From Melioribacteraceae bacterium 4301-Me (GTDB lineage: Bacteria; Bacteroidota; Ignavibacteria; Ignavibacteriales; Melioribacteraceae): a stretch of 64,000 bases of DNA. This document shows, piece by piece, positions 1-7,204 of the stretch. The notes below the pieces were generated by a model, which saw nothing but the letters and a program-made list of their open reading frames with translations, was not told the DNA's origin and searched no databases. The position numbers and the translations under genes are program-made. Where the stretch lies: the NCBI GenBank assembly GCA_041538185.1, contig JBGORM010000001.1, positions 62,001-126,000 on the forward strand. Direction: 5' to 3'. The first letter of the stretch is position 1; every line of letters starts with the position of its first letter.

Positions 1-2
1 AT

Positions 3-104
3 TTCCTAAAAAATGAATTTGCTTTCAGGTCGATATTAAACACTGCCGTCAAATCGATTTACCACACTTTGGGCAAGAGGCTGAAAAGTAATACCTTGTT
101 ATAG
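3..104 (+). CDS. Possible 3' end of a gene entering from the left edge
   Basis: An open frame runs from the window edge to a TAG stop and gives about 33 residues, rich in Lys/Arg, including AVKSIYHTLGKRLK. The other two plus-strand frames stop within the first 16 bases. The piece is too short to assign a family. It could be the tail of a real protein or a chance open frame. Confidence 0.3.
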   Translation, partial: FLKNEFAFRSILNTAVKSIYHTLGKRLKSNTLL

Positions 105-358
105 TTTTTCTACATTTAGCTTAGTGGGACATTTTTAACTACAAAGTGATAAACTTTTATTAATTTTTTGGCTTAATAGGGTAATAAGGTTGTGGATTTT
201 TTTGAGCAGTTTTGTTACTAAGGTTTATCTTCATACTTAGACTTTTTCAACCCAGATTTTTTCGCTAGAAAAAATTGCCTTGCGAGCTGATAAATGATAT
301 AAAAAAAATAACAGATTGATAGGTTTATCTAAAAAAATAAAGATAGTAGGATGAAACT
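105..358. other. AT-rich non-coding stretch
   Basis: No convincing gene, RNA or strong hairpin is visible between the short left-edge frame and the 3' end of the Crp/Fnr gene. It is mostly A/T runs. Confidence 0.5.
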
Positions 359-1054
359 TTACTTGGCTAATTCCCTTAATTTTTTTATATCGTTCACAAA
401 AATTTTTTTGCCATTTACTCTTATAATTTCATCATCCTGAAGTTTTTTGAAGGCTCGAGATAAAGTCTCAGTAATTGTACCGAGATATGAGGCTATTGTA
501 GATTTTGGGACTGAAAGCTTCACAAACGGTTCGGGATAGTTTTCTGTACCTGCTACCTTAATTTCGTTAAGTAAATATTTAGCCAGTCGGTTTGGAACTT
601 CTTTCAGCGAAATATCTTCAAGCTGGTTAACTAAAGCTTTTAATCTTTTAGCAAAACCAGCGAGCATTTTTAGTGCAATTTCTGGTTCACTTCTAATTAT
701 TTCAAGAAATTTATCTTTAGGAATAAATATAGCTATACTTTCTTCTATTGCCTCTGCATTAACTGGATAATCCCCACCTTCAAATAATGGAATATCTGCA
801 AAAGTGTTTAGTGGTTTTACTATATGGACCACCGATTCTTTCCCATCTAAGGTGTATCTGTAAACCTTAACCATGCCCTTTAATAAAACATAAAACCCTC
901 TGTAAAAATCACCTTCGCGAAAAATAATCTGGTGTTTAGAAAATTTAACCAAGCTGCTTATAGATGTAATGTTTCTAAGCTGTTGAATGCTTAGCTCAGC
1001 AAAAAGAGGTATACTGCGCAAGGTCTCTTTTTTGTTTATCTCTTCATTAAACAT
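359..1054 (-). CDS. Crp/Fnr-family transcriptional regulator
   Basis: This 231-residue protein has the Crp/Fnr layout. An N-terminal cyclic-nucleotide-binding-like beta-barrel spans roughly residues 12-130 (FREGDFYRGFYVLLKGMVKV is the typical barrel stretch). A long dimerisation helix follows, and then a C-terminal winged helix (about 150-228) whose recognition region is STIASYLGTITETLSRAFKKL. It contains no cysteine, so it cannot carry an Fnr-type iron-sulfur cluster; heme/NO sensing of the Dnr kind or a small ligand are possible but not shown. It is divergent from the DUF6789-DsrE-CcdA/TlpA genes, and a palindrome of the form TGTCA-N6-TGACA, close to Crp-type half-site geometry, lies between them. 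Control of those genes by this protein is inferred. No clear ribosome-binding site precedes the ATG. Confidence 0.9.
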   Translation of the reverse strand: MFNEEINKKETLRSIPLFAELSIQQLRNITSISSLVKFSKHQIIFREGDFYRGFYVLLKGMVKVYRYTLDGKESVVHIVKPLNTFADIPLFEGGDYPVNAEAIEESIAIFIPKDKFLEIIRSEPEIALKMLAGFAKRLKALVNQLEDISLKEVPNRLAKYLLNEIKVAGTENYPEPFVKLSVPKSTIASYLGTITETLSRAFKKLQDDEIIRVNGKKIFVNDIKKLRELAK

Positions 1055-1380
1055 AATTTTAAATAAATTGTAGATTCAAGCTACTAAAAATATTTTATAA
1101 TCCAGCTTTGTAACAAGTATAATTAATAGCATTTATTTCGCTATGGCTGCAAAAAAGTAAGTTTTAGCATTTGTGAAAATAAATAAGAGACCTAAGAAGT
1201 TAGACGAAAATAAATATTTCTGAGAAATGTTTTAAACTGGCCATTCAATGAATGTCCTTTACTATTTTAAAATAATCTCGAGTTATAAACCTTAATGTAA
1301 ATTTAATAACTGTCAAATATTTGACAGTAATATCTTAACGGCTTCAGTAAGTTGGAAACACAAAAAAATGAGGAAAAATT
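1055..1380. other. Divergent intergenic region
   Basis: This 326-bp spacer lies between the Crp/Fnr gene and the DUF6789 gene. Its main feature is the 20-bp palindrome at 1309-1328. I see no confident -35/-10 pair. No gene is visible. Confidence 0.6.
1309..1328. promoter_or_regulatory. 20-bp perfect palindrome, candidate Crp/Fnr-family operator
   Basis: The sequence ACTGTCAAATATTTGACAGT is a perfect inverted repeat with core TGTCA-N6-TGACA, the spacing of Crp-family sites. It lies 53 bp before the DUF6789 start and 255 bp from the divergent Crp/Fnr gene. A second TGTCA-N6-TGACA occurs at 8686-8701. Confidence 0.6.
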
Positions 1381-1857
1381 ATGGAAAAGAATATTGACTT
1401 CACTGAAGTTTCATCAATTAAATTTGGTAAGGCAGTTATTGCCGGGCTTATCGGCACATTGGCTATGACCATCGTAATGCTCATGGCTCCGTTAATGGGT
1501 ATGCCGCCTATGCCTATTGGGAAAATGTTGGCTGGATTTATGGATATTCCCGAAGTACTCGGCTGGATTGCACATTTTATGATTGGCACAGTACTCGCAT
1601 TAATATACGTTTATATTTTCGCATCGCTATTAAAAGGGAATGGATTTGTACGCGGGGCAGTTTATGGATTGGTTCCTTGGTTCGTTGCACAGATTATGGT
1701 AAATCCTATGATGGGAGCCGGCTTCTTTGCTGCTAATACACCATCACCCTTTTTAATGGTAATGGGAAGTTTAATTGGGCATTTAGTTTATGGCGCAGTG
1801 CTTGGCGGCGTCTATGGTAATGATAACGAATTTAAAACAGTTCAATCAAAAACTTAA
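1381..1857 (+). CDS. DUF6789-like multi-pass membrane protein
   Basis: This 158-residue hydrophobic protein appears to have four membrane segments (about residues 17-40, 58-82, 87-107 and 120-145). It is rich in Met, Gly and Pro (MAPLMGMPPMPIGKM). The pattern resembles small DUF6789-type membrane proteins, a family of unknown function. It starts 53 bp after the palindromic operator and is followed after 29 bp by a DsrE-family gene and then the CcdA-TlpA fusion. The group therefore looks like a co-transcribed thiol/redox or sulfur-related unit. No catalytic motif is seen. The family name is a recognition guess; the membrane nature is clear. Confidence 0.7.
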   Translation: MEKNIDFTEVSSIKFGKAVIAGLIGTLAMTIVMLMAPLMGMPPMPIGKMLAGFMDIPEVLGWIAHFMIGTVLALIYVYIFASLLKGNGFVRGAVYGLVPWFVAQIMVNPMMGAGFFAANTPSPFLMVMGSLIGHLVYGAVLGGVYGNDNEFKTVQSKT

Positions 1858-1886
1858 TTTCAATAGAAAGGAAGGAGTAAAAAAAT

Positions 1887-2243
1887 ATGTCTAAACTAGC
1901 AATTGTTGTATTAGCTGACACCGAAACTCACGGTGATCTCGGCAGAATTGCAAATGCAATTGAAGTTGCAAAAGAATTAAAGGAATCGAATGACGAAGTA
2001 AAAATAATTTTTGATGGTGCTGGCGTAAAATGGGTGCCAAAATTATCAGATAAGTCAAATAAACTTTACGAAGGATTTGAAAAGTTAAGAGATAATATTG
2101 CTGGCGTATGCAGTTTTTGCTCTAACGCCTTTGGTGTAAAAAATGCAGTTCAATCAACTGGTGTGAAACTACTTGATGAATTTGAGGGACATCCAAGCTT
2201 AAAACATTATATCGATAATGGATACCAGGTAATAACTTTTTAA
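1887..2243 (+). CDS. DsrE/DsrF-like family protein
   Basis: This 118-residue cytoplasmic protein has the alpha/beta pattern of the DsrE/YchN family: a first strand LAIVVLADTETHGDLGR, then EVKIIFDGAGVKWV, and a conserved loop with two cysteines (GVCSFCSNAFG, about residues 74-84). DsrE-type proteins bind or relay sulfane sulfur through such cysteines. A strong ribosome-binding site (AAGGAAGGAG) precedes the ATG. The neighbours are a membrane protein upstream and a CcdA-TlpA thiol-disulfide fusion 13 bp downstream, which fits a role in sulfur or thiol chemistry. The exact substrate cannot be told. Confidence 0.8.
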   Translation: MSKLAIVVLADTETHGDLGRIANAIEVAKELKESNDEVKIIFDGAGVKWVPKLSDKSNKLYEGFEKLRDNIAGVCSFCSNAFGVKNAVQSTGVKLLDEFEGHPSLKHYIDNGYQVITF

Positions 2244-2256
2244 CTTTAGCATAAAA

Positions 2257-3531
2257 ATGGAATCACTTGATATCGGATTAATTACCGCATTGATTGCTGG
2301 GGTTTTATCTTTTGCTTCTCCTTGTGTTTTGCCGATTGTGCCGGGCTATCTTTCATTTATAACTGGATTGAGTTTACAAGACCTAACAGAGCATGAATCA
2401 AGGAAAAGAATCCTTCATAAAGCTGCAATAAACAGCGTTGTGTTTGTACTCGGGTTTTCTTTCGTGTTCATACTGCTCGGCGCATCGGCAAATGCAATAG
2501 GAAATTTTTTAAGGGAAAATTTCAATATAATTGGGAAAATTGCTGGAGCAGTAATTGTAATTCTTGGATTACATATGGTTGGTTTAATTAAAATTCCATT
2601 CCTTATGTACGAAAAAAGAATTCATTCACAAAAAAAATCATCAAATGCTATCAGTTCTTTAATTGCTGGATTCTTTTTTGCATTTGGGTGGTCTCCTTGC
2701 ATCGGTCTTATTTTAGCCGGAATACTAGCACTCGCAGCCGTTCAGCAAACAGCTTTAAAAGGAATGATCCTTTTAAGTTTTTATTCACTTGGACTTGGAA
2801 TTCCGTTTGTGCTTTCTGCAATTTTTCTAAATCACTTCTTTACAACTTTTTCAAAAATAAAACACCACTTACACAAAGTTGAAACCACCGGCGGAGTAAT
2901 TCTGATTGCAATCGGATTTTTGATTTTTACTGGAAATTTAGCTGTAATCTCTCAGCGCCTCGATTTTATGAATCCAGAATATCTTCTTCAAAGTGGTTCA
3001 TCACCAAGCCAAAATCCTCAGATTGGCGTTAATCAGAAAAGTACTTTAATCAACTCAACAACCAATAAAATAGATAATAAAAGTTCAATAGTAAATGATT
3101 CCTTAAGCTCAAAAGCGGATTATGGTAAATATAATTTCACGTTGACAACAATAGATGGGAAAACAGTTCATTTGTCAGACTATACCGGCAAAGTTGTGCT
3201 TGTAAATATCTGGGCGCCTTGGTGTGGTCCGTGCAGATTGGAAACGCCAGGTTTTGTTTCTCTTTACGATGAATACAAAGATAAAGGTTTCGATGTTATT
3301 GGAATCGCAGTTCAAACAAAAGAAAGCGATGTAAAAGAATTCATTAAAGGATACAACATTCAGTGGCAGATTGGAATTAATGACGATATAGCTCGTGCTT
3401 ATGGGACTTACGGACTGCCGGATAATTACTTATTTGCATCTGATGGGAAATTAATAAAGCATTTTGTGGGATATACCAAAGAAGAGACATTGAAATCTGT
3501 TCTTAAGGATATATTGAAGGGGCAAAAATAA
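2257..3531 (+). CDS. CcdA-type membrane thiol transporter fused to a TlpA-like thioredoxin domain
   Basis: This 424-residue protein combines two functions. Residues 1 to about 235 are a CcdA/DsbD-beta-like module with roughly six membrane helices and the two redox cysteines in FASPCVLPIVPGYLSF (Cys23) and GWSPCIG (Cys148). These modules carry reducing equivalents from cytoplasmic thioredoxin across the membrane. A low-complexity Ser/Asn linker (about 245-285) leads to a periplasmic TlpA/ResA-like thioredoxin domain with the active site WCGPC at 322-326. The one chain can thus take electrons and deliver them to an extracytoplasmic substrate such as apocytochrome c or another disulfide. It lacks the DsbD N-terminal immunoglobulin-like domain. 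It follows the DsrE gene by 13 bp and is probably in the same operon. Confidence 0.88.
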   Translation: MESLDIGLITALIAGVLSFASPCVLPIVPGYLSFITGLSLQDLTEHESRKRILHKAAINSVVFVLGFSFVFILLGASANAIGNFLRENFNIIGKIAGAVIVILGLHMVGLIKIPFLMYEKRIHSQKKSSNAISSLIAGFFFAFGWSPCIGLILAGILALAAVQQTALKGMILLSFYSLGLGIPFVLSAIFLNHFFTTFSKIKHHLHKVETTGGVILIAIGFLIFTGNLAVISQRLDFMNPEYLLQSGSSPSQNPQIGVNQKSTLINSTTNKIDNKSSIVNDSLSSKADYGKYNFTLTTIDGKTVHLSDYTGKVVLVNIWAPWCGPCRLETPGFVSLYDEYKDKGFDVIGIAVQTKESDVKEFIKGYNIQWQIGINDDIARAYGTYGLPDNYLFASDGKLIKHFVGYTKEETLKSVLKDILKGQK

Positions 3532-3986
3532 AATGATTATGCCCTAATGGAATAATTGTTATATTGTTAAAAGCGTTTTTGCACAATAAAAATTGGCTTT
3601 ATTGTTTTATTTAGCCAGTGCTGATATATATAAATTATTCAAGTTGACCGTTTATTATAAATTTCTTTGAAGAAAGCCGCTAATTACACGAAATATATGT
3701 AAGACATGATTACAAGATTCCAAGATTACCAAGATTAAAATTTGTGCTGTCATTCCCGCGAAAGCAGGAATCCATGTAAAATCATTCAGGATAATTAGTG
3801 AAAATTTGCGCAATTCTCGGTTAATAATTAAAGCCACTAATTACACTAATAAACGTGAATGGTTTTAATGATGAAAATATTTAATTGGCAAAAATTTGCG
3901 AAATTCGCGGCTAAATAAAGTTGTTAAAAATAGGCGGTCAACTTGAGTTTAATTTATTAATAACAAATAAACGAAAGGAGTCCAAT
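3532..3986. repeat. Intergenic region made of several dispersed palindromic repeats
   Basis: This 455-bp gap holds no believable gene. It contains three repeat types. One is a half copy of the dispersed CATTCCCGCGAAAGCAGGAA element (about 3749-3777). One is a degenerate inverted pair, with GCTAATTACACGAA near 3680 and TTCGCGGCTAA near 3904, with further copies at about 3795-3850. One is a short run related to TAATCTTGGTAAT near 3715-3735 that recurs at 4594-4627. Open frames here encode repeat-derived peptides (for example WIPAFAGMT) and are not genes. Confidence 0.6.
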
Positions 3987-4448
3987 ATGTTGAATAGGAT
4001 ATTTTCATTGATTGCAATATTACTTCTCTTTACTATTTCCGCATACGCAAGCGGGAGTGAAGGGAAAGTTACCGGAGTAATTTCCGGTGCTCACTGTGCG
4101 CTTAATGGTATGGCTTGTCCATCAAATCACAATTTAACTCGTGAAGAACTGCCCGGCATTTTCACAAAGGATAAAAAATTCTACTTTATTACAAATGTGC
4201 CTCAAAGTTTTCTTGCGCAATGGAAAGCCGGCAGTGAAATATCTGTCGAAGGCAAAATTTATAGTGATGAATTCGGAATTGATGCGAAGAAAATATCTTT
4301 AAAGGAAAGCGGCAAATGGCACACAGTGTTTGAAGACAGTAAAATAATTGATGATATGGGACATAAAGTTTCTTTGAGTGATGCAGTTGTTGTAAAGGAC
4401 AAATGGTATTGCCCAAAATGTGCAATGATGCACGAGAAAAATAAATAA
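3987..4448 (+). CDS. Secreted cysteine-rich protein, putative metal-binding
   Basis: This 153-residue exported protein starts at the ATG after GAAAGGAG, which gives a clean signal peptide (LNRIFSLIAILLLFTISAYA, cleavage near residue 21). The mature part has two cysteine pairs: Cys37/Cys44 in GAHCALNGMACPSNH, and Cys142/Cys145 in the C-terminal motif CPKCAMMH. The latter is like soft-metal (Cu/Hg/Cd) binding motifs. The middle section looks like a small beta-barrel. It ends 190 bp from the convergent merA gene, so a periplasmic metal-handling role is a reasonable inference. I do not recognise a named family. An upstream in-frame start at 3921 would bury the signal peptide and is not favoured. 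Confidence 0.65.
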   Translation: MLNRIFSLIAILLLFTISAYASGSEGKVTGVISGAHCALNGMACPSNHNLTREELPGIFTKDKKFYFITNVPQSFLAQWKAGSEISVEGKIYSDEFGIDAKKISLKESGKWHTVFEDSKIIDDMGHKVSLSDAVVVKDKWYCPKCAMMHEKNK

Positions 4449-4485
4449 GTAAAAGTTATACGGAACCAATTTTTAATAATAAAAC

Positions 4486-4515
4486 TCGGCTGCTTAATTA
4501 AGGCAGCCGATTTAT
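4486..4515 (+). terminator. Hairpin terminator, possibly bidirectional
   Basis: TCGGCTGC and GCAGCCGA form a perfect 8-bp stem with a 9-nt loop, followed by a short T-rich tract, 37 bp after the secreted cysteine protein. On the minus strand the stem is followed by GTTTTATT, so it may also stop transcription from merA. Confidence 0.6.
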
Positions 4516-4593
4516 AAGTCTGTTGCAATATCAGCACCCGTAAAATTGAAAAATAATTTCAAAGTATTTATAAAAAATACCTCTGTAATTTGA

Positions 4594-4627
4594 TAATCTT
4601 GGTAATTTGGTAATCTTGGTAATTTGG
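4594..4627. repeat. Two tandem 17-bp repeats
   Basis: TAATCTTGGTAATTTGG occurs twice in direct succession, flanked by partial copies on both sides, just past the 3' end of merA. A related sequence on the opposite strand is at about 3707-3735. Confidence 0.7.
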
Positions 4628-4638
4628 TAATTATTACT

Positions 4639-6408
4639 TTACACTGCACAGCAACTCAACTTATTTACATCTTTATCAAAACTAATTGCAGCTAATTTTA
4701 CTCCTTCAGATAAAGTTAAATAAGGATGAAACATTTGTTTTAATTCTTTTACGGTAATTCCATATTTGATTGCAAGAGAAATTTCCATCAGCAGTTCTGA
4801 ACCTTCAGAGGCCAAAATTCTTGCACCAATTAATTTATCTGTTTGTTTATTTCGAATTAGTTTTATGAAACCTTTTGTATTTCTTGCAGCAAGTGAGCGG
4901 GGGATATCAGAAAGCTGAATTGTTGATACTTCATAATCAATTTTATTTTTGTAAGCTTGGTTCTCGTCCATTCCTACTCCGGCAACCTGTGGGTCGGTGA
5001 AAATTACCCAAGGGAAAACGGAATAATCTTTTTTGACCTTGAAAGTAATATTGGTTGTGTTATTCTCGCGCAAGCCTGCTTTGTCGGCAGACAGGCGGGA
5101 ATCTATCTCATCATTTATGGATTCCCACTTTCGTGGGAATGACAAATCGTTATTGATCAAATCTTCTCCAAACATATTTTGAACTGCCAAAGCTCCTTCG
5201 TAAGCTGCAGAATAAACGAATAAATATTCTCCTGTAACATCGCCCGCTGCATAAATATTTGGAATTGATGTCTGTAAAAATTCATTTGTCTTGATAAAAC
5301 TATTTTTATGAAGTTCAATTCCTAATTCTTCAAGACCAAAACCTTGAGTGTTGCCTTTCCTTCCGGTTGCAACAAAAATGTGTGACCCTTCGATTACTTT
5401 ATCTTCGTCTCTTACAGAAGCATTAATAACTACTTTACCGTTTATTTTGTTGACCGATTTTATTTTTGTACCTGTAATTACTTCAATACCTTCTTCCACT
5501 AAATATTCTTTCAATGATTCGGTAATGTCAGGCATTTCATCCGGAAGAATTCTAAGTGAACGTTGAAGTATTGTTACTTTAGAACCGAGTCTTGCAAACA
5601 TTTGCGCATTTTCTAATGCGATATATCTTCCGCCGATTACAATTAAATGTTCTGGCAGTTCTTCTAATTCATAAAGTGTCTCGTTTGTTAAGTAGCCGGT
5701 TTCATTTAATCCAGGCAAATCTGGAATAAATGTAGAAGAACCTGTAGCAATTAAAATATTTTCGGAAGAAAACTTTTTACCATCTGCTTCAACGGTGTTT
5801 TTATCAATTAATTTTCCATAAGATTTTATAATCGTTACATTCGGGTCATCTTTTAGAACATCGACATATTTGTGTTGCCTTAATTCTTCAACTAATTCTG
5901 TCTTTTGACGGATGACTTCCTTAAAATTAATCTTGCTTTCACTTGGTTTAATTGAAGAAAAGTTCGGATGGTTTGCAATGTGAAATTGTTCTGCTGTTCT
6001 GATTAATGTTTTTGAAGGTACGCAACCAACATTTACACAAGTGCCGCCAATTGGCAGACCGTCATTTATCATCAAAACTTTCTTCCCAAGCTCGCTTGCT
6101 TTAATGGCAGCAGAAAAAGCAGCAGAACCGCCACCGATAATGATTAGGTCATATTTAGTTCCAACTTTGTCGTGATTAAAATCTCTAATCTCATCTACCA
6201 CCTTGTAATTGCCGATAGAATTAATTGTTTTAATTATCTCGGCAGCCGAAGTCTTTTCAACATCAAATTGAAATAAGCCTTCCTTTTCTAAAAAGCTTAC
6301 TGATTTAGAAATTAATCCTTCAACTGCTGAAACTCTTTTTTCAATTGTTTTTGCGCAATGCTCACAAGTCATTCCACTGATTTTTAATTTCAATGTTTGT
6401 ATGGTCAT
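4639..6408 (-). CDS. merA: Mercury(II) reductase with N-terminal heavy-metal domain
   Basis: This 589-residue flavoenzyme reduces Hg(II) to Hg(0) with NADPH in the cytoplasm. The N-terminal heavy-metal-associated domain has GMTCEHC (Cys15/Cys18). The FAD-binding start is DLIIIGGGSAAFSAA (about 87-101) and the redox disulfide is GTCVNVGCVPSK (Cys124/Cys129). The NAD(P)H domain and dimerisation domain (WVIFTDPQVAGVGMDE) follow. The C-terminal vicinal cysteines KLSCCAV (586/587) hand Hg(II) to the active site and are diagnostic of MerA. Unusually, residues about 422-450 (LSFPRKWESI onward) are encoded by an inserted dispersed palindromic repeat that keeps the frame. The gene is downstream of merTP and merR on the same strand, so it belongs to one mer operon. 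Confidence 0.95.
   Translation of the reverse strand: MTIQTLKLKISGMTCEHCAKTIEKRVSAVEGLISKSVSFLEKEGLFQFDVEKTSAAEIIKTINSIGNYKVVDEIRDFNHDKVGTKYDLIIIGGGSAAFSAAIKASELGKKVLMINDGLPIGGTCVNVGCVPSKTLIRTAEQFHIANHPNFSSIKPSESKINFKEVIRQKTELVEELRQHKYVDVLKDDPNVTIIKSYGKLIDKNTVEADGKKFSSENILIATGSSTFIPDLPGLNETGYLTNETLYELEELPEHLIVIGGRYIALENAQMFARLGSKVTILQRSLRILPDEMPDITESLKEYLVEEGIEVITGTKIKSVNKINGKVVINASVRDEDKVIEGSHIFVATGRKGNTQGFGLEELGIELHKNSFIKTNEFLQTSIPNIYAAGDVTGEYLFVYSAAYEGALAVQNMFGEDLINNDLSFPRKWESINDEIDSRLSADKAGLRENNTTNITFKVKKDYSVFPWVIFTDPQVAGVGMDENQAYKNKIDYEVSTIQLSDIPRSLAARNTKGFIKLIRNKQTDKLIGARILASEGSELLMEISLAIKYGITVKELKQMFHPYLTLSEGVKLAAISFDKDVNKLSCCAV
5059..5143. repeat. Palindromic repeat element inserted in frame within merA
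   Basis: The 85-bp segment is bounded by imperfect 12-bp inverted repeats, GTTATTCTCGCG and CGTGGGAATGAC (three mismatches). It contains two inner hairpins, ATTCCCACTTTCGTGGGAAT at 5121-5140 and the AAGCCTGC...CAGGCGGGA region at 5071-5100. It belongs to the widespread CATTCCCGCGAAAGCGGGAATCC type of intergenic repeat; a half copy is near 3749-3777. Here it is translated as part of merA. Confidence 0.8.
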
Positions 6409-6425
6409 ATTTTCCTCTCATTCTT

Positions 6426-6515
6426 CTTTGTGGTTCTCAGTGCTTTCTCCGTGGTTCTCTGTGTAAAATGAGTTACACGGAGGAACACAGAGAGATGACA
6501 CAGAGAACCACAGAG
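6426..6515. repeat. 90-bp imperfect inverted repeat between merTP and merA
   Basis: The two arms (6426-6466 and 6473-6515) are nearly complementary over about 41 bases with a loop of about 6 bases, so the RNA would fold as a long hairpin. The arms contain repeated TGTGGTTCTCTGTGT-like units. This looks like a dispersed intergenic palindrome lying within the mer operon. It could reduce or modulate merA expression relative to merTP. Confidence 0.75.
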
Positions 6516-6518
6516 TTT

Positions 6519-7139
6519 TTACTGATTAATGTTTTGGATAGATTTTACTTTGTATCCAACTTTATTTTCAACTGCATTTTTAAGCTGCTCTAAATTAACT
6601 TTTGTTCTGTCATATTCAACATAAGCGATACTGGTTTTATAAGATGATGTAGCATTAATAACACCTTTTTCTGATTTGAGCGCATAATCAACAGATTCTT
6701 CACAAGAAGTGCAGCTCATTCCTTCAATAGTAAGCTTAGCTTTTACGATATTATTTGATTGTACAATTGTAACATTTCCTTTGTTGGAAGGGAACAGAGC
6801 TTTTGAGTAATATGGAAATGTTATAAGCAGTGCACTTACCACAGTAATAATCCAAAGAAACTTTTTTGAATTTATGAAGCTTATTTTTTTATCACTTGTT
6901 TTATCCTCGCACGCACAATCAATATCAGTTTCTTTTTTAGGTCTATAAGCATTATAGAAAGCATAACCTAAAACTATTACGGTTAATCCAATGAAATATG
7001 GACGTAACGGCTCAAGAAATGAAAATGTAGATGCAATGCCACTTAGTCCGCCTACAACCGCAAGAACAGGTGTAATGCAGCAAAGTGATGCCAGCAATGC
7101 TGTTATTATTCCTCCGCTGGATAATAATTTATCTTTCAT
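6519..7139 (-). CDS. merTP: Fused mercuric transport protein MerT-MerP
   Basis: This 206-residue membrane protein brings Hg(II) into the cell for MerA. The first helix carries the vicinal cysteine pair LASLCCITP (Cys20/Cys21), as in MerT. Two further membrane segments follow (about 38-60 and 93-112), with a short cytoplasmic loop containing CACED. The C-terminal 70 residues are a MerP-like heavy-metal domain with GMSCTSC. MerT and MerP are usually separate proteins, but fused MerTP occurs in Bacteroidetes-type mer operons. I chose the ATG at 7139, because the GTG nine bases upstream overlaps the ribosome-binding site GGAGTG. A long palindromic repeat separates it from merA. Confidence 0.9.
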   Translation of the reverse strand: MKDKLLSSGGIITALLASLCCITPVLAVVGGLSGIASTFSFLEPLRPYFIGLTVIVLGYAFYNAYRPKKETDIDCACEDKTSDKKISFINSKKFLWIITVVSALLITFPYYSKALFPSNKGNVTIVQSNNIVKAKLTIEGMSCTSCEESVDYALKSEKGVINATSSYKTSIAYVEYDRTKVNLEQLKNAVENKVGYKVKSIQNINQ

Positions 7140-7164
7140 TTTTATCACTCCTTTTTAATTTGTT

Positions 7165-7195
7165 ATTGCGATTCGGACCGTACCGGTAACGCAAT
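7165..7195. repeat. Small inverted repeat between merR and merTP
   Basis: ATTGCG and CGCAAT form a perfect 6-bp stem around a 19-base loop that itself contains ACCGGT. It sits in the 65-bp gap between the merR stop and merTP. It could be an RNA-processing or attenuating hairpin; a secondary MerR site is less likely. Confidence 0.35.
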
Positions 7196-7204
7196 GATAG
7201 TTAA

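Noticed and set aside
1344..1589. Minus-strand open frame opposite the DUF6789 gene
   Set aside because: It is antisense to a gene with a clear membrane pattern and has no ribosome-binding site.
3655..3837. Minus-strand open frame with WIPAFAGMT
   Set aside because: This peptide is the translation of a dispersed palindromic repeat, with no start signal.
4957..5142. Plus-strand open frame inside merA
   Set aside because: It reads through the repeat antisense to merA, whose frame has all catalytic motifs.
6393..6593. Plus-strand open frame over the merTP-merA gap
   Set aside because: It reads through the long hairpin repeat and both mer gene ends on the wrong strand.
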